Source of the DNA: a bacterium 1XD42-76
GTDB taxonomy: Bacteria; Bacillota; Clostridia; Lachnospirales; Lachnospiraceae
Length of the DNA: 64,000 bases
Reading direction: 5' to 3'
NCBI GenBank assembly: GCA_009917545.1
Contig: QZDW01000002.1
Span: 186,001 to 250,000 of the forward strand
Shown: one piece after another, positions 44,174 to 51,690 of the stretch
Numbering within the stretch: the first letter of the stretch is position 1
Layout: every line of letters starts with the position of its first letter
The notes under the pieces: model-generated
The model's database searches: none
The model's input: the letters and a program-made list of their open reading frames with translations, nothing else
Told to the model about the DNA's origin: nothing
Translations under genes and position numbers: made by a program

Positions 44174-44847
44174 CCGCTGATCTCGTCGCTCTGAGTCACG
44201 GTATTTACATATTCTGTTCCGCCCAGGGCATACAAAGCATCGGTAATATCCATATCTTTCAAGTAGTTCATCTGCCAGATCTTTCGGGGCATCTCATAGA
44301 TCAGCTCCACGTGCTCTGCCGTGGTGTTGCGCACCCTCAAAAGAGCCCGCTTGTCAAAATAGGAAAATACGATTCGTTCCATATCCGCACTCTGCCCCTT
44401 CGCTCCCCGGATAATCAGCAGAATCCTGTTTTCATTCCGCACCCGGCCCAAAAGAAGCAGTACCAGAAACACCGCAGCAGTGCCTACGCCAGCTACCAGA
44501 TAATCACCCACGCCGCAACAGATACCCACAATAATCGTCCAGAAGATATAGGCGGTATCTCTTGAATCCTTGATAGCTGTACGGAACCGCACAATGGACA
44601 GCGCACCTACCATACCGAGAGACAGCGCAATGTTGTTGCCGATGACAGTCATAACCGTAGCGGTGAGAATGGTGAGAGACACCAGAGACACGTTGAATTT
44701 TTTGCTGTAAGCCGTTCCCGCATGAGTGAACCAGTAAGAAACATAGATGGCGGCACTCAATACAACTGAGGCCGTAATATGTAATACAATTTCCTGTGCA
44801 GTGAGGGTCCCGCTCTCTGCAATGAGTTGTGCAAGATACTCTCTCAT
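44170..44847 (-). CDS. DUF4956 membrane protein
   Basis: A 225-residue protein with four hydrophobic segments (about 25-45, 57-80, 97-118 and 120-137) and a soluble C-terminal domain of about 80 residues. The family pattern is clear: MVGALSIVRFRTAIKD followed by DTAYIFWTI. DUF4956 genes commonly neighbour VTC and CotH genes, so the protein is probably part of their complex. I chose ATG at 44847, with GAGGAG before it, over the open frame to 44886. Function unknown. Confidence 0.87.
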   Translation of the reverse strand: MREYLAQLIAESGTLTAQEIVLHITASVVLSAAIYVSYWFTHAGTAYSKKFNVSLVSLTILTATVMTVIGNNIALSLGMVGALSIVRFRTAIKDSRDTAYIFWTIIVGICCGVGDYLVAGVGTAAVFLVLLLLGRVRNENRILLIIRGAKGQSADMERIVFSYFDKRALLRVRNTTAEHVELIYEMPRKIWQMNYLKDMDITDALYALGGTEYVNTVTQSDEISG

Positions 44848-44863
44848 AATTTTATCTCCTCGT

Positions 44864-45559
44864 CTAAAAATTAAAGTGTTTGCCAACAGTCCGGCTCAGG
44901 CAGTATTTGCTGACTGATATCTCCCCGGCGGCACAGTCGTTGAGCATATCTTTGATGTAGCTTAGCAAAAAGCCGTTGAATTTTACCTCCAGCACTACGA
45001 AAAACGGGTCCTGAAGCGGGTATTGGGGGAGTGTACAGTCAAAAATATTAAAATTACTCTCCGTTCCCACAATATGATGGTCAAATGTCACCCGAATCTG
45101 ATTCTCCCTGGCAATAAAGGCTCTCCGGCGGTATTCCACAACAGAGCAGGGCTGGTATCCGTAAAGGTTCATGACAGCATAGCACTCCCGCGCCAGAGGC
45201 TCCGGCCGGGTTAAAAGCACACGGTAATCCCCCTGTATCAGGCGGACTGCCTCCTCCCGGGGAAGCCGCAGGGAGCGTTTCTTTTGTAAATCTGCTTCCT
45301 TTTGCTTGACCTCCAGGAGGGCAAACCCACTGTCCGGACCATAGCACCGGAGCCTGATTTTACGCCGGACCGCCACTCCGTCTACTTTCTCCTGAAAATC
45401 CCGGTCCTCCAGAGAATCAAAATAAAGGGAACGGATCGAATATCCGTCTCCCTGGTTGTGAGAATCCTCCATCATAAATCCGGCCAGATTTCCGCTGTGA
45501 AAATAGTAGTCAGACAGTCCGATGAGAAATTTTTTCTCCTGCCGCAAGACTTCATTCAC
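44864..45559 (-). CDS. VTC-domain polyphosphate polymerase-like protein
   Basis: A 231-residue cytoplasmic triphosphate-tunnel protein. The basic residues that line the VTC4 tunnel have equivalents: RQEKKFLI, RRKIRLRCY, LEVKQKEADLQKKR, VEYRRRAF and QIRVTFDHH; the metal glutamate is in VLEVKFNG. The catalytic set therefore appears complete, and ATP-driven polyphosphate synthesis or phosphate transfer is plausible. It lacks the SPX and membrane domains of yeast VTC4; the neighbouring DUF4956 protein may supply the membrane part. Its start overlaps the previous gene by 8 nt. Confidence 0.88.
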   Translation of the reverse strand: MNEVLRQEKKFLIGLSDYYFHSGNLAGFMMEDSHNQGDGYSIRSLYFDSLEDRDFQEKVDGVAVRRKIRLRCYGPDSGFALLEVKQKEADLQKKRSLRLPREEAVRLIQGDYRVLLTRPEPLARECYAVMNLYGYQPCSVVEYRRRAFIARENQIRVTFDHHIVGTESNFNIFDCTLPQYPLQDPFFVVLEVKFNGFLLSYIKDMLNDCAAGEISVSKYCLSRTVGKHFNF

Positions 45560-46472
45560 GTTTCAGTACCTCCTTTAATGCCCGGTAGTCGTGGTAGGCG
45601 ATTGAAATCGTCTGATTGGGGTAGGCTTCCATTATCCTGACATAGCTGTTTTTCAGTGCAGTGAGGCCTGAATTGTAGTAGGTATTGATCTCCTTTACAC
45701 CGTTTCCATCTGCCTCCTGCAGTTCATAAATCGTGATAAGCCCTTTGCCGTACCGGTTCACCAGTTCCGCTTCCGTAGTAATATTTTTAATTTCTGCACC
45801 ACGATAATAATTCATCACCGCAATGCTGTCACAGCCGTTTTTTATTAATTCCTCAAGCCCCTCCTGCTGCCCTTTTTTATCATAGTACCAGGGCACGCAG
45901 ACAATGACTTCCAGATCATAGCTTCGGGCCAGTGCATATGCCTCTTTCATCCCTGAGACAAAGCTTCCCATAACTTCACCGGGATTCTGATCCCATTCCT
46001 TTAAGGTGTATGGTTCCACATCAAACATGATTCCCGCCAGCTGGGGAATGGTCTCCCACACCTTCCCGTCCTCCTCCCGCCGGGCCAGGAATTTCCGCTC
46101 AATCCGGCGGTTATAGGAAGCAGCTTCTTCCACTGCCTCGCAGAGCCGGCTTCCCGTCGGATCCATTCCCCAGGAAGATTCACCTGTCAGGTAATAGACC
46201 GTAATCCCCTCCTCCATCGCAGCTTCCACAAAAACGGACATCTGCTCCTGACGGCTGTTTTTGCTGGAAATATTCTGATACAGGACATTCAGACCTTCCT
46301 GCTTCATCAGCTGAAACAGTTCACCGTCTGTCTCATTGACCGCCTCGGCGCTCCAGGAAAAGAGTCCGGCTGTCCCTGCCAAAGGCGGCGGACGGTCAGC
46401 AAAGCCAGACGCATACACAGGGAGTCCTGACAGAAGCGCAGCGCACAGAAACACAGGAATATATTTTCTCAT
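45552..46472 (-). CDS. Secreted TIM-barrel putative glycosidase, first operon gene
   Basis: A 306-residue exported protein with a signal peptide (residues 1-22, ending ALLSGLPVYASG). The rest looks like a TIM barrel: LNVLYQNISS, ITVYYLTGE, LAGIMFDVEPYTLKEWD (acidic strand end like the DxE site of GH18-type barrels), DLEVIVCVPWYYD, CDSIAVMNYYRG and QTISIAYHDYRAL. It lacks an obvious numbered family. GGAGGG lies 18-25 nt upstream of the ATG at 46472; GTG at 46481 is an alternative start. It opens the seven-gene operon; the upstream region holds an inverted repeat. Confidence 0.78.
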   Translation of the reverse strand: MRKYIPVFLCAALLSGLPVYASGFADRPPPLAGTAGLFSWSAEAVNETDGELFQLMKQEGLNVLYQNISSKNSRQEQMSVFVEAAMEEGITVYYLTGESSWGMDPTGSRLCEAVEEAASYNRRIERKFLARREEDGKVWETIPQLAGIMFDVEPYTLKEWDQNPGEVMGSFVSGMKEAYALARSYDLEVIVCVPWYYDKKGQQEGLEELIKNGCDSIAVMNYYRGAEIKNITTEAELVNRYGKGLITIYELQEADGNGVKEINTYYNSGLTALKNSYVRIMEAYPNQTISIAYHDYRALKEVLKRE

Positions 46473-46572
46473 TCCATACACCCAAACGATCCCTCCTTTA
46501 ACGCTGTGTTCCTTTACCACCCCAGTTGTTTCCAGTCCGCGCGGCTCCGTCCGGCTTTGAAATAGCCAAAAC

Positions 46573-46693
46573 GTGTACTTTTCTGCATTGGGGAAATACC
46601 CTGAATTTTTCTGAAAGGGGATTGAAAATCAGCTGTTTTTGTGGTATTCTATCTAAAATGCAAGAATGCAGGTATGTTTACAGAAAAGTACAC
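46573..46693. repeat. Inverted repeat pair upstream of the operon
   Basis: GTGTACTTTTCTG (46573-46585) is repeated in inverse as CAGAAAAGTACAC (46681-46693), a perfect 13-bp pair separated by 95 bp. A TTGAAA-N17-TATTCT promoter-like pair (46623-46651) lies inside on the plus strand. It could be a small MITE or an operator with two sites. Confidence 0.6.
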
Positions 46694-46707
46694 ATTTCTG
46701 CAAATAT

Positions 46708-46816
46708 ATTACTATGAAAGTCTCGCCGCCGTTAGGCGGCATAAGTTCAGAGATGCCAAATGCGCCTGACTACTTTCATTCTTGGGGGCGCGCTCAACTG
46801 GAGGCGCAGGAAGGTT
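46708..46816 (+). repeat. Dispersed repeat, copy C
   Basis: Begins TTACTATGAAAGTC, has a GCCGCC-GTTA-GGCGGC hairpin, then TTCAGAGATGCCAAATGCGCC and ends CTCAACTGGAGGCGCAGG. Aligns with copies A and B over its length. It borders the island of broken genes. Confidence 0.75.
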
Positions 46817-46841
46817 TCCTTACAGTTTCCTGCTACCAAAC

Positions 46842-46865
46842 AAAAAAGCACTGGGTGCAGTGCTT
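46842..46865 (-). terminator. Rho-independent terminator
   Basis: On the minus strand AAGCACTG-CACC-CAGTGCTT followed by TTTTTT. It closes the truncated acetyltransferase transcript. Confidence 0.85.
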
Positions 46866-46943
46866 CCTGTCGTATATCCTGGCAGATACAAAAAAGAATT
46901 GATTGCAAAATTATTGTATATCAGCTGTGTTTGTAATCCATGT

Positions 46944-47309
46944 TCATAAGCCAAGCGGGAACCCTGGGCTGCTGACAAACCCATGACGCCCCCTTTCTTT
47001 TGCCCATGCTTCACATTCGGCTAACAATTCTCTGGCATACCCTTTGTTACGATAGTCTTCCTTCACAAAAATTCCCTCTAAATATCCAGCAGGACTTGTT
47101 CCTGTACCTTCTACATAGTCATTGCTTAATTGACATTGTGCAAAACTGACAGGTATATCATTTTCATACTTCAAAAAAAATTGTGATTCTCCATTCATCA
47201 TAATTTCTGAAAATTCTTCAATTCGCACATTGACAGAATGATTCTGCCACATCAATACTGCTAATTCCGCCAGTATTTCTAAATCACTGTTTTCCGCCTT
47301 TATTATCAT
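46944..47309 (-). pseudogene. Truncated AAC(6')-like GNAT acetyltransferase
   Basis: A 121-codon frame starting at 47309. The first 105 codons match an aminoglycoside 6'-N-acetyltransferase-like GNAT protein, with acetyl-CoA site LEGIFVKEDYRNKGYARELL. After AKERG the sequence diverges (GRHGFVSSPGFPLGL) and ends, missing the usual C-terminal beta-strand that carries the NxxS and HxxxGF motifs. It is more AT-rich than its neighbours, a sign of acquisition. The recombination or IS insertion at the break probably inactivated it. Any resistance role is therefore doubtful. Confidence 0.7.
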
Positions 47310-47513
47310 AATATGGACTCCCTTAAAAATTTCGATTGTGATTTAATGATTTTCAAGTGAAAGATTCGCTGTTATATTTATTAAAATCTCCGCAAATCCT
47401 TAAAAACACTAAGTTTATCGCAGATGAGCTTTCCCTTAAAGTTTCCCTTATATTATATCTTCCCATAGGACATTACGAACCCTCATAAGGGAAATTTGAA
47501 GCAATACATCCAA
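47310..47513. other. AT-rich spacer with nested TTTCCCTTAT repeats
   Basis: No gene. TTTCCCTTAT (about 47444) and ATAAGGGAAA (about 47487) form an inverted pair, with another TTTCCCTTAA copy at about 47431. Nothing else recognised. Confidence 0.4.
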
Positions 47514-47795
47514 TTATACAGATTGAATCAAGTCGTTCATTTCTTTCATATGTAATCCGACATTTTGTGGCGAGTGGGCGTCTGATGCTGTCAAAATTGG
47601 TATATTACACCTTACCATACTATCCGTATTCATTCCTAACCGTTTATCGCCATAATGAATCGCTAACCCGCTGCTTTCCTCAATATACATATCATTTGAG
47701 CAAAGTGCCGTTGCAATCTGTAAATAAATATGTTTAAAATCCTTTTTCGGGTATGCACGGTGACGTTTTGTAAAGGACTTTTTAATTAAATTCAC
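47514..47795 (-). pseudogene. C-terminal fragment of a PHP-domain phosphatase
   Basis: A 93-codon frame whose end, NIPILTASDAHSPQNVGLHM, is the C-terminal metal-ligand region of PHP-family histidinol-phosphatase-like proteins. It contains no N-terminal half; the sequence before SNDMYIEESSG does not fit the fold, so the gene is truncated. AT-rich, unlike the flanks. Confidence 0.6.
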
Positions 47796-47814
47796 AGAAA
47801 ATTTATATTTCAGG

Positions 47815-47857
47815 GCAAAAAAATAGAGCCAGGAACCTGTTTTTTAGATTCCTGGCT
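47815..47857 (-). terminator. Terminator after the Rpn-type pseudogene
   Basis: On the minus strand AGCCAGGAA pairs with TTCCTGGCT (13-nt loop), followed by CTATTTTTTT. Confidence 0.85.
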
Positions 47858-47869
47858 TATTAGTGCCAC

Positions 47870-48711
47870 TTACATATTCTGGTCTGTTTTCAATTTTCTC
47901 ACTTCATCAACTGAAAGGCCAACAAATTCCGCAATCTTTTCAAGCGTTATTGTTCCATCTTCCAGCATTTTCTTTGCAACATTTATCATTCCTTCTTTCA
48001 ATGTCTGATTCCTCATATCTTCCATAGCCCGGCACATAATTTCGATTCCCTCCTTACTCTCTTTGAAAAATCTCACCCTGTCTGCCAGTGTCCCATAGTA
48101 CATATCTGCTGCATCTGTGCAGGAGAAGTCATGCATTAACTTCCCGATTGGCGTATCTCCACGGTAAGCGCCATTTACATACAGTATGTGCGAACCGTCC
48201 TCAAATCTTTCCCCGGTTCCTAAAAAGCACCGCTCAATCGGATAAAGCGGCAACCCTTTTCCCATTACGTCATTCTCTGTGATAAAGATTACCCACGTTT
48301 CCGGCAGCTTGTCGAAGTCCTCGCCTTTCTTCAAAAGGTTTGCGTCCATCATGCTTGAGTTGTACCTTGCTCTTTTTCTCCCGGCTCCTTTGTCGGAGCG
48401 CTGTCCCTCCACGTTCAGTTTTGCCCCTGTACTGTCCGTAGCCAGGATATCCAACCTCACTGAACGGTTCAGCAGATTCTCCACAAATACCTGGGTGCGG
48501 ACGTCCAACACTCTTAAATCTGGCTTTTCCAGTACAATCTGCAATACCAGTTCTATGCTTGCCGTATCTCCCTCAAAACACTTTGTGAGAAATCATCATC
48601 AAGCAGGCGAAAGCCTCTTAGCCTCTGTAAATCTTCCTGATGTTTCTGGTCTATCTGTTCCGTCACGGTCAATCTTCCCACCTGCTTTCCTTTTCGTTTT
48701 TGTATCTCCAT
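47870..48711 (-). pseudogene. Rpn/PD-(D/E)XK-family nuclease gene, one frameshift
   Basis: Read from ATG at 48711 (GGAGG upstream), the protein starts MEIQKRKGKQVGRLTVTEQ and continues in frame to ...LLDDDF at about 48592, where the frame runs into a stop. In the next frame it resumes TKCFEGDTASIELVLQ and goes on through the long frame to 47870. A missing base at GATTTCTCACAAAG explains the break, so the gene is a one-base-deletion pseudogene. The intact part has the PD-(D/E)XK signature LDILATDST ... LNVEGQ and the C-terminal TLEKIAEFVGLSVDEV segment common to Rpn-like recombination-promoting nucleases or transposases. Confidence 0.8.
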
Positions 48712-48812
48712 ACTACCATAATCCTCCTGATTTTACAAGCCGGGAGCCAGCGCCTTTCTGAATCCCGGCTTCTTGCCGTTATCGTTTTTTCACATCTTCC
48801 GTATTGTTGTGG

Positions 48813-49263
48813 TCAAGCTTTTTTATTTGTACACTCATTTTTCATAGTGTTGAAATAGCGCTCCATTGGTGCATTGTCATATGGACAGCCCGCCTTACTC
48901 ATGCTCTGCGTTATGTTTATGGATTCACAAAATTCTGTAAACGCTTTCGATGCATAGTGTCCCCTGATCCGAATGCAGCATTCAGACAGCTGTGACAGAC
49001 GGCTGTGATTCCAATGCCTTTTTCGGCGTGCGGATGGCCAATTCACTGGTAATGTTCCGGTCTGTTATGCTGGCGATTACGCTGCAGTCATAAAAATCCA
49101 GGATCGTACAATTATACCGCGCCTCATGGTTTTTCAAAAACAGATATGTGAAATCTGTACACCATCTTTGATTTGGCTTTTCCGCAGTAAAATCCTGACG
49201 ACTGCCATAGTGCTTTTTCCTGCTGCCGGAATACCTGTCACTAATATACAATACATTTCTCAT
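48813..49263 (-). pseudogene. IS3-family transposase remnant, frameshifted and truncated
   Basis: Two overlapping frames together give the rve integrase core. The upstream one (48982-49263) has QRWCTDFTYLFLKNHEARY and a DFYD metal aspartate; the other (48813-49046) has the C-terminal SMSKAGCPYDNAPMERYFNT segment. A frameshift lies at about 49000-49040. The ORF A part and both ends of the element are missing. Confidence 0.8.
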
Positions 49264-49375
49264 ACCTCTTTCCGATTAACCGTTTCTATCACCACCCCAA
49301 GTTCTCTTACCTGTATCAGAAAATCCTCAGATACATTATCATCTGTAATCAGTAAATCATAATCTTTTACCTGGC
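49260..49375 (-). pseudogene. C-terminal tail of a DeoR-family regulator
   Basis: The frame ending with TGA at 49260 reads DYDLLITDDNVSEDFLIQ then VRELGVVIETV, the terminal effector-domain segment of DeoR/GlpR repressors. Its N-terminal part is absent. The IS3 remnant begins at its stop codon. Confidence 0.55.
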
Positions 49376-49952
49376 TCCTTTGTCCCTGTTTTAGAAGTTT
49401 GCCTTATATGCCGGTCTGTATTTTCCCTTTGATAATTCTCTAATCGCTTATATACACTTTCTTTTTCTTGCCTCTGCTCTTTTTCGCCGCGTCTTTCTTC
49501 CCACTTGTCCGATTCGTCCCGATAATCGGCATTAGCTGTCTCAGCAGCAGTAAAGGCTTTCAAGGTATTGCCACTTTCCCCAAGCAGAGTGTCTAATAAT
49601 GTTTTCCATTTGAGATTTATTTTCCGACATCATAATGTTTTCCAGGATTGTTCCAGAAAAAAATAATCGTCAGGTAGAACATAGGCAACCTGCTCTGTAA
49701 TTAATCCGGCATCTACTGTTCCCTGCTCTGTATGCAGCTCTATCGTTCGCTTTACGGCTCATAAAGGCCATTTCTAATCGAGAGCTCATTCACATTTACC
49801 GATTGGCATTTATAATCTTTCTTTTCTGCAGGAAGTTCCTATATTTTCCCAATCCGTTCAGCAGATGAAACCGCCTGGGCAACCGCTACGTGGAACTTAG
49901 TATCAATCTGTCCCGAAGTGTCAGGCCGCCTTGCTCCTTATGTTGACTTGAG
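49376..49952. other. Mosaic of unrecognised decayed sequence
   Basis: A 68-codon minus-strand frame (49357-49563) gives a charged peptide (NADYRDESDKWEERRGEKE) with no start signal of note. The rest, 49564-49952, has no gene-like frame. Part of the same degraded island. Confidence 0.4.
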
Positions 49953-50000
49953 GGTACAAAAATAGCAGGGGCTTATCATAATCCCTGCCATTCTTGTACC
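49953..50000 (-). terminator. Terminator after nth
   Basis: Minus-strand GCAGGG ... CCCTGC stem with flanking GGTACAA/TTGTACC arms, followed by TATTTTTGTACC. It is 40 nt after the nth stop. Confidence 0.75.
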
Positions 50001-50039
50001 AATTTCAGGACACGCCCTGAAAGCGTTCCTTCATGTGGG

Positions 50040-50879
50040 TCAGATACCGCTCTTTTTGCAGATCGCGTTCACACAGCAGCGTTCGCAGTGCGGGTTCGTC
50101 CGTGCTGTACACACCTCACGCCCATGATATACCAGCCTGTGACAAAAATCACTGCCTTCCTCCGGTGGAATCAGTTTCCACAGCTCCATCTCCACCTTCT
50201 TCGGCTCCTTAATCCCATCGACCAGCCCCATACGGTTTACCAGACGGATGCAATGTGTGTCGGTGACAATCGCCGGCTTTCCGAATACGTCACCCATAAT
50301 CAGGTTCGCGCTCTTCCTGCCTACTCCCGGCAGCTTTAAGAGCTTATCAAAATCGTCCGGCACGTTTCCGCCGTAATCTTCCCAGAGGATCTTCATGCAG
50401 GCGCAGATATCCCTTGCCTTGCTCCTTCCCAGGCCACAGGGCCTGACAATCTCCTCGACCTCGTCCTCGTCTGCTTCTGCCAGCGATTTCACATCAGGGA
50501 ATTTTTCGTACAATGTCTCCACGACTACATTCACTCTGGCATCTGTACACTGCGCCGCCAGACGGACGCTCACCAGAAGCTTCCAGGCTTCATTATAATC
50601 CAGCGTACAGCCCGCATCCGGATATTCCTTTTTGAGGCCGGCAATCAGACCGGCCGCCAGTTCTTTTCTGGCTTCCAGATCTGCCTGGGAAACCGGGGCT
50701 TTACCGGCTTCTGTTCCCTTTGCAGTCCGGCTTTTACGGCCTTCTTTCGATTCTGCGGCAGATGCCTTTCTCCGGCCTGGCTTTGCCTCCCGGGCTTCTG
50801 CTTTCTTTCCTCCGGCCTTTGTGTCCTGTCCCGCAGACTGACTCATCCCAATCGTACCGCTCTTTTCTTCTTCTGTCAT
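50040..50879 (-). CDS. nth: Endonuclease III with basic low-complexity N-terminus
   Basis: A 279-residue DNA glycosylase/AP lyase that removes oxidised pyrimidines. The helix-hairpin-helix LPGVGRKSANLIM has the catalytic lysine; the catalytic aspartate is in IVTDTHC; the [4Fe-4S] loop is CTARTNPHCERCCVNAIC. Endonuclease III has about 210 residues; the extra 65 N-terminal residues are Lys/Ala/Glu-rich (GGKKAEAREAKPGRRKAS) and could bind DNA. I chose ATG at 50879, which follows GGGAG and lies 25 nt after the previous gene's stop, over the open frame to 51002. It is third in the purL-EFR1-nth run. Confidence 0.93.
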   Translation of the reverse strand: MTEEEKSGTIGMSQSAGQDTKAGGKKAEAREAKPGRRKASAAESKEGRKSRTAKGTEAGKAPVSQADLEARKELAAGLIAGLKKEYPDAGCTLDYNEAWKLLVSVRLAAQCTDARVNVVVETLYEKFPDVKSLAEADEDEVEEIVRPCGLGRSKARDICACMKILWEDYGGNVPDDFDKLLKLPGVGRKSANLIMGDVFGKPAIVTDTHCIRLVNRMGLVDGIKEPKKVEMELWKLIPPEEGSDFCHRLVYHGREVCTARTNPHCERCCVNAICKKSGI

Positions 50880-50904
50880 CACGCCGTCTCCCTTCTTACT
50901 GCCG

Positions 50905-51672
50905 CTATGGCAGGAAAAACTCGTTGTCTCTGCGAATCTCCTTAAAGGGGGCCAGCTTCTGTCCCAGCATTTCCGCCATCTGAGGCGGAACCACACGCAC
51001 ATAACCAGGACAGGCGGACACGCAGGCCATACAGAAGATGCAGCGTCCGGAGTCAGTCACCGGGCCGTTTTCTCCTACTGCAACAGCCCCCATTGGGCAG
51101 ACCTTTGCGCACGTCCCGCATTTGATGCAGCCTTCCAGCAGGGCAGGAATCCCATGAGAGCTCATCGGTTCCTTATAAGGCTCGTTTCCCGGAACCGCAA
51201 CATTACCAGGAGCGCCATTTTTCAACACGGCTTCTACCTTACCGGCAAATTCCCTGATCTCTTTCACGTCCGCCTCATCCGGGCGGCCTGCACCAAGCTC
51301 CGGAAGGATGGAATGTTCAGCGATCAAAGCTGCAGAAGCTGCGACCTGAAAACCGCATTCTGATACAAGCCGGTTTAACTCGAACAGCGCGTCCTCATAA
51401 GCGCGGTTTCCATAGACTGCCAGCGTCACAGCCAGTTTCCCGCTGCCCGACAGCATGCGGATTCGCTCCGCTGCTGCCTGCGGGATACGTCCTCCAAACA
51501 CCGGGGCCGCGATTACAGTCAGCTCACCCTCTGCCGCTGCACCGTCAAAACCCTGTGCCGTCAGGTCAATCTCTGTTATCTTTTCAGCGATTTCGCAGCA
51601 AAATATGCCGCCTGCCTTTTTTGTTCCCCCCGTGGGGCTGAAAAAGCAGAATGATACACATTTTAACATCAT
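50905..51672 (-). CDS. EFR1-type flavodoxin/ferredoxin fusion
   Basis: A 255-residue electron carrier. A flavodoxin-like domain (1-160) carries SPTGGTKKAGG and APVFGGRIP (FMN loops), followed by two bacterial [4Fe-4S] sets (CIKCGTCAKVCP and CIFCMACVSACP). This is the EFR1-family layout found in anaerobes. It probably moves electrons between ferredoxin and an oxidoreductase. It starts 18 nt after purL and precedes nth by 25 nt, so the three are likely one transcript. Confidence 0.9.
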   Translation of the reverse strand: MMLKCVSFCFFSPTGGTKKAGGIFCCEIAEKITEIDLTAQGFDGAAAEGELTVIAAPVFGGRIPQAAAERIRMLSGSGKLAVTLAVYGNRAYEDALFELNRLVSECGFQVAASAALIAEHSILPELGAGRPDEADVKEIREFAGKVEAVLKNGAPGNVAVPGNEPYKEPMSSHGIPALLEGCIKCGTCAKVCPMGAVAVGENGPVTDSGRCIFCMACVSACPGYVRVVPPQMAEMLGQKLAPFKEIRRDNEFFLP

Positions 51673-51690
51673 ACACCTCTGAATCAGCCA

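Noticed and set aside
46820-47014. 64-codon minus-strand frame after the truncated acetyltransferase
   Set aside because: It runs over the terminator at 46842 and does not continue the GNAT fold.
51003-51672. Long shadow frames on the plus strand across purL, hydrogenase and polymer-operon genes
   Set aside because: They lie opposite well-supported genes, lack ribosome sites and have no family motifs.
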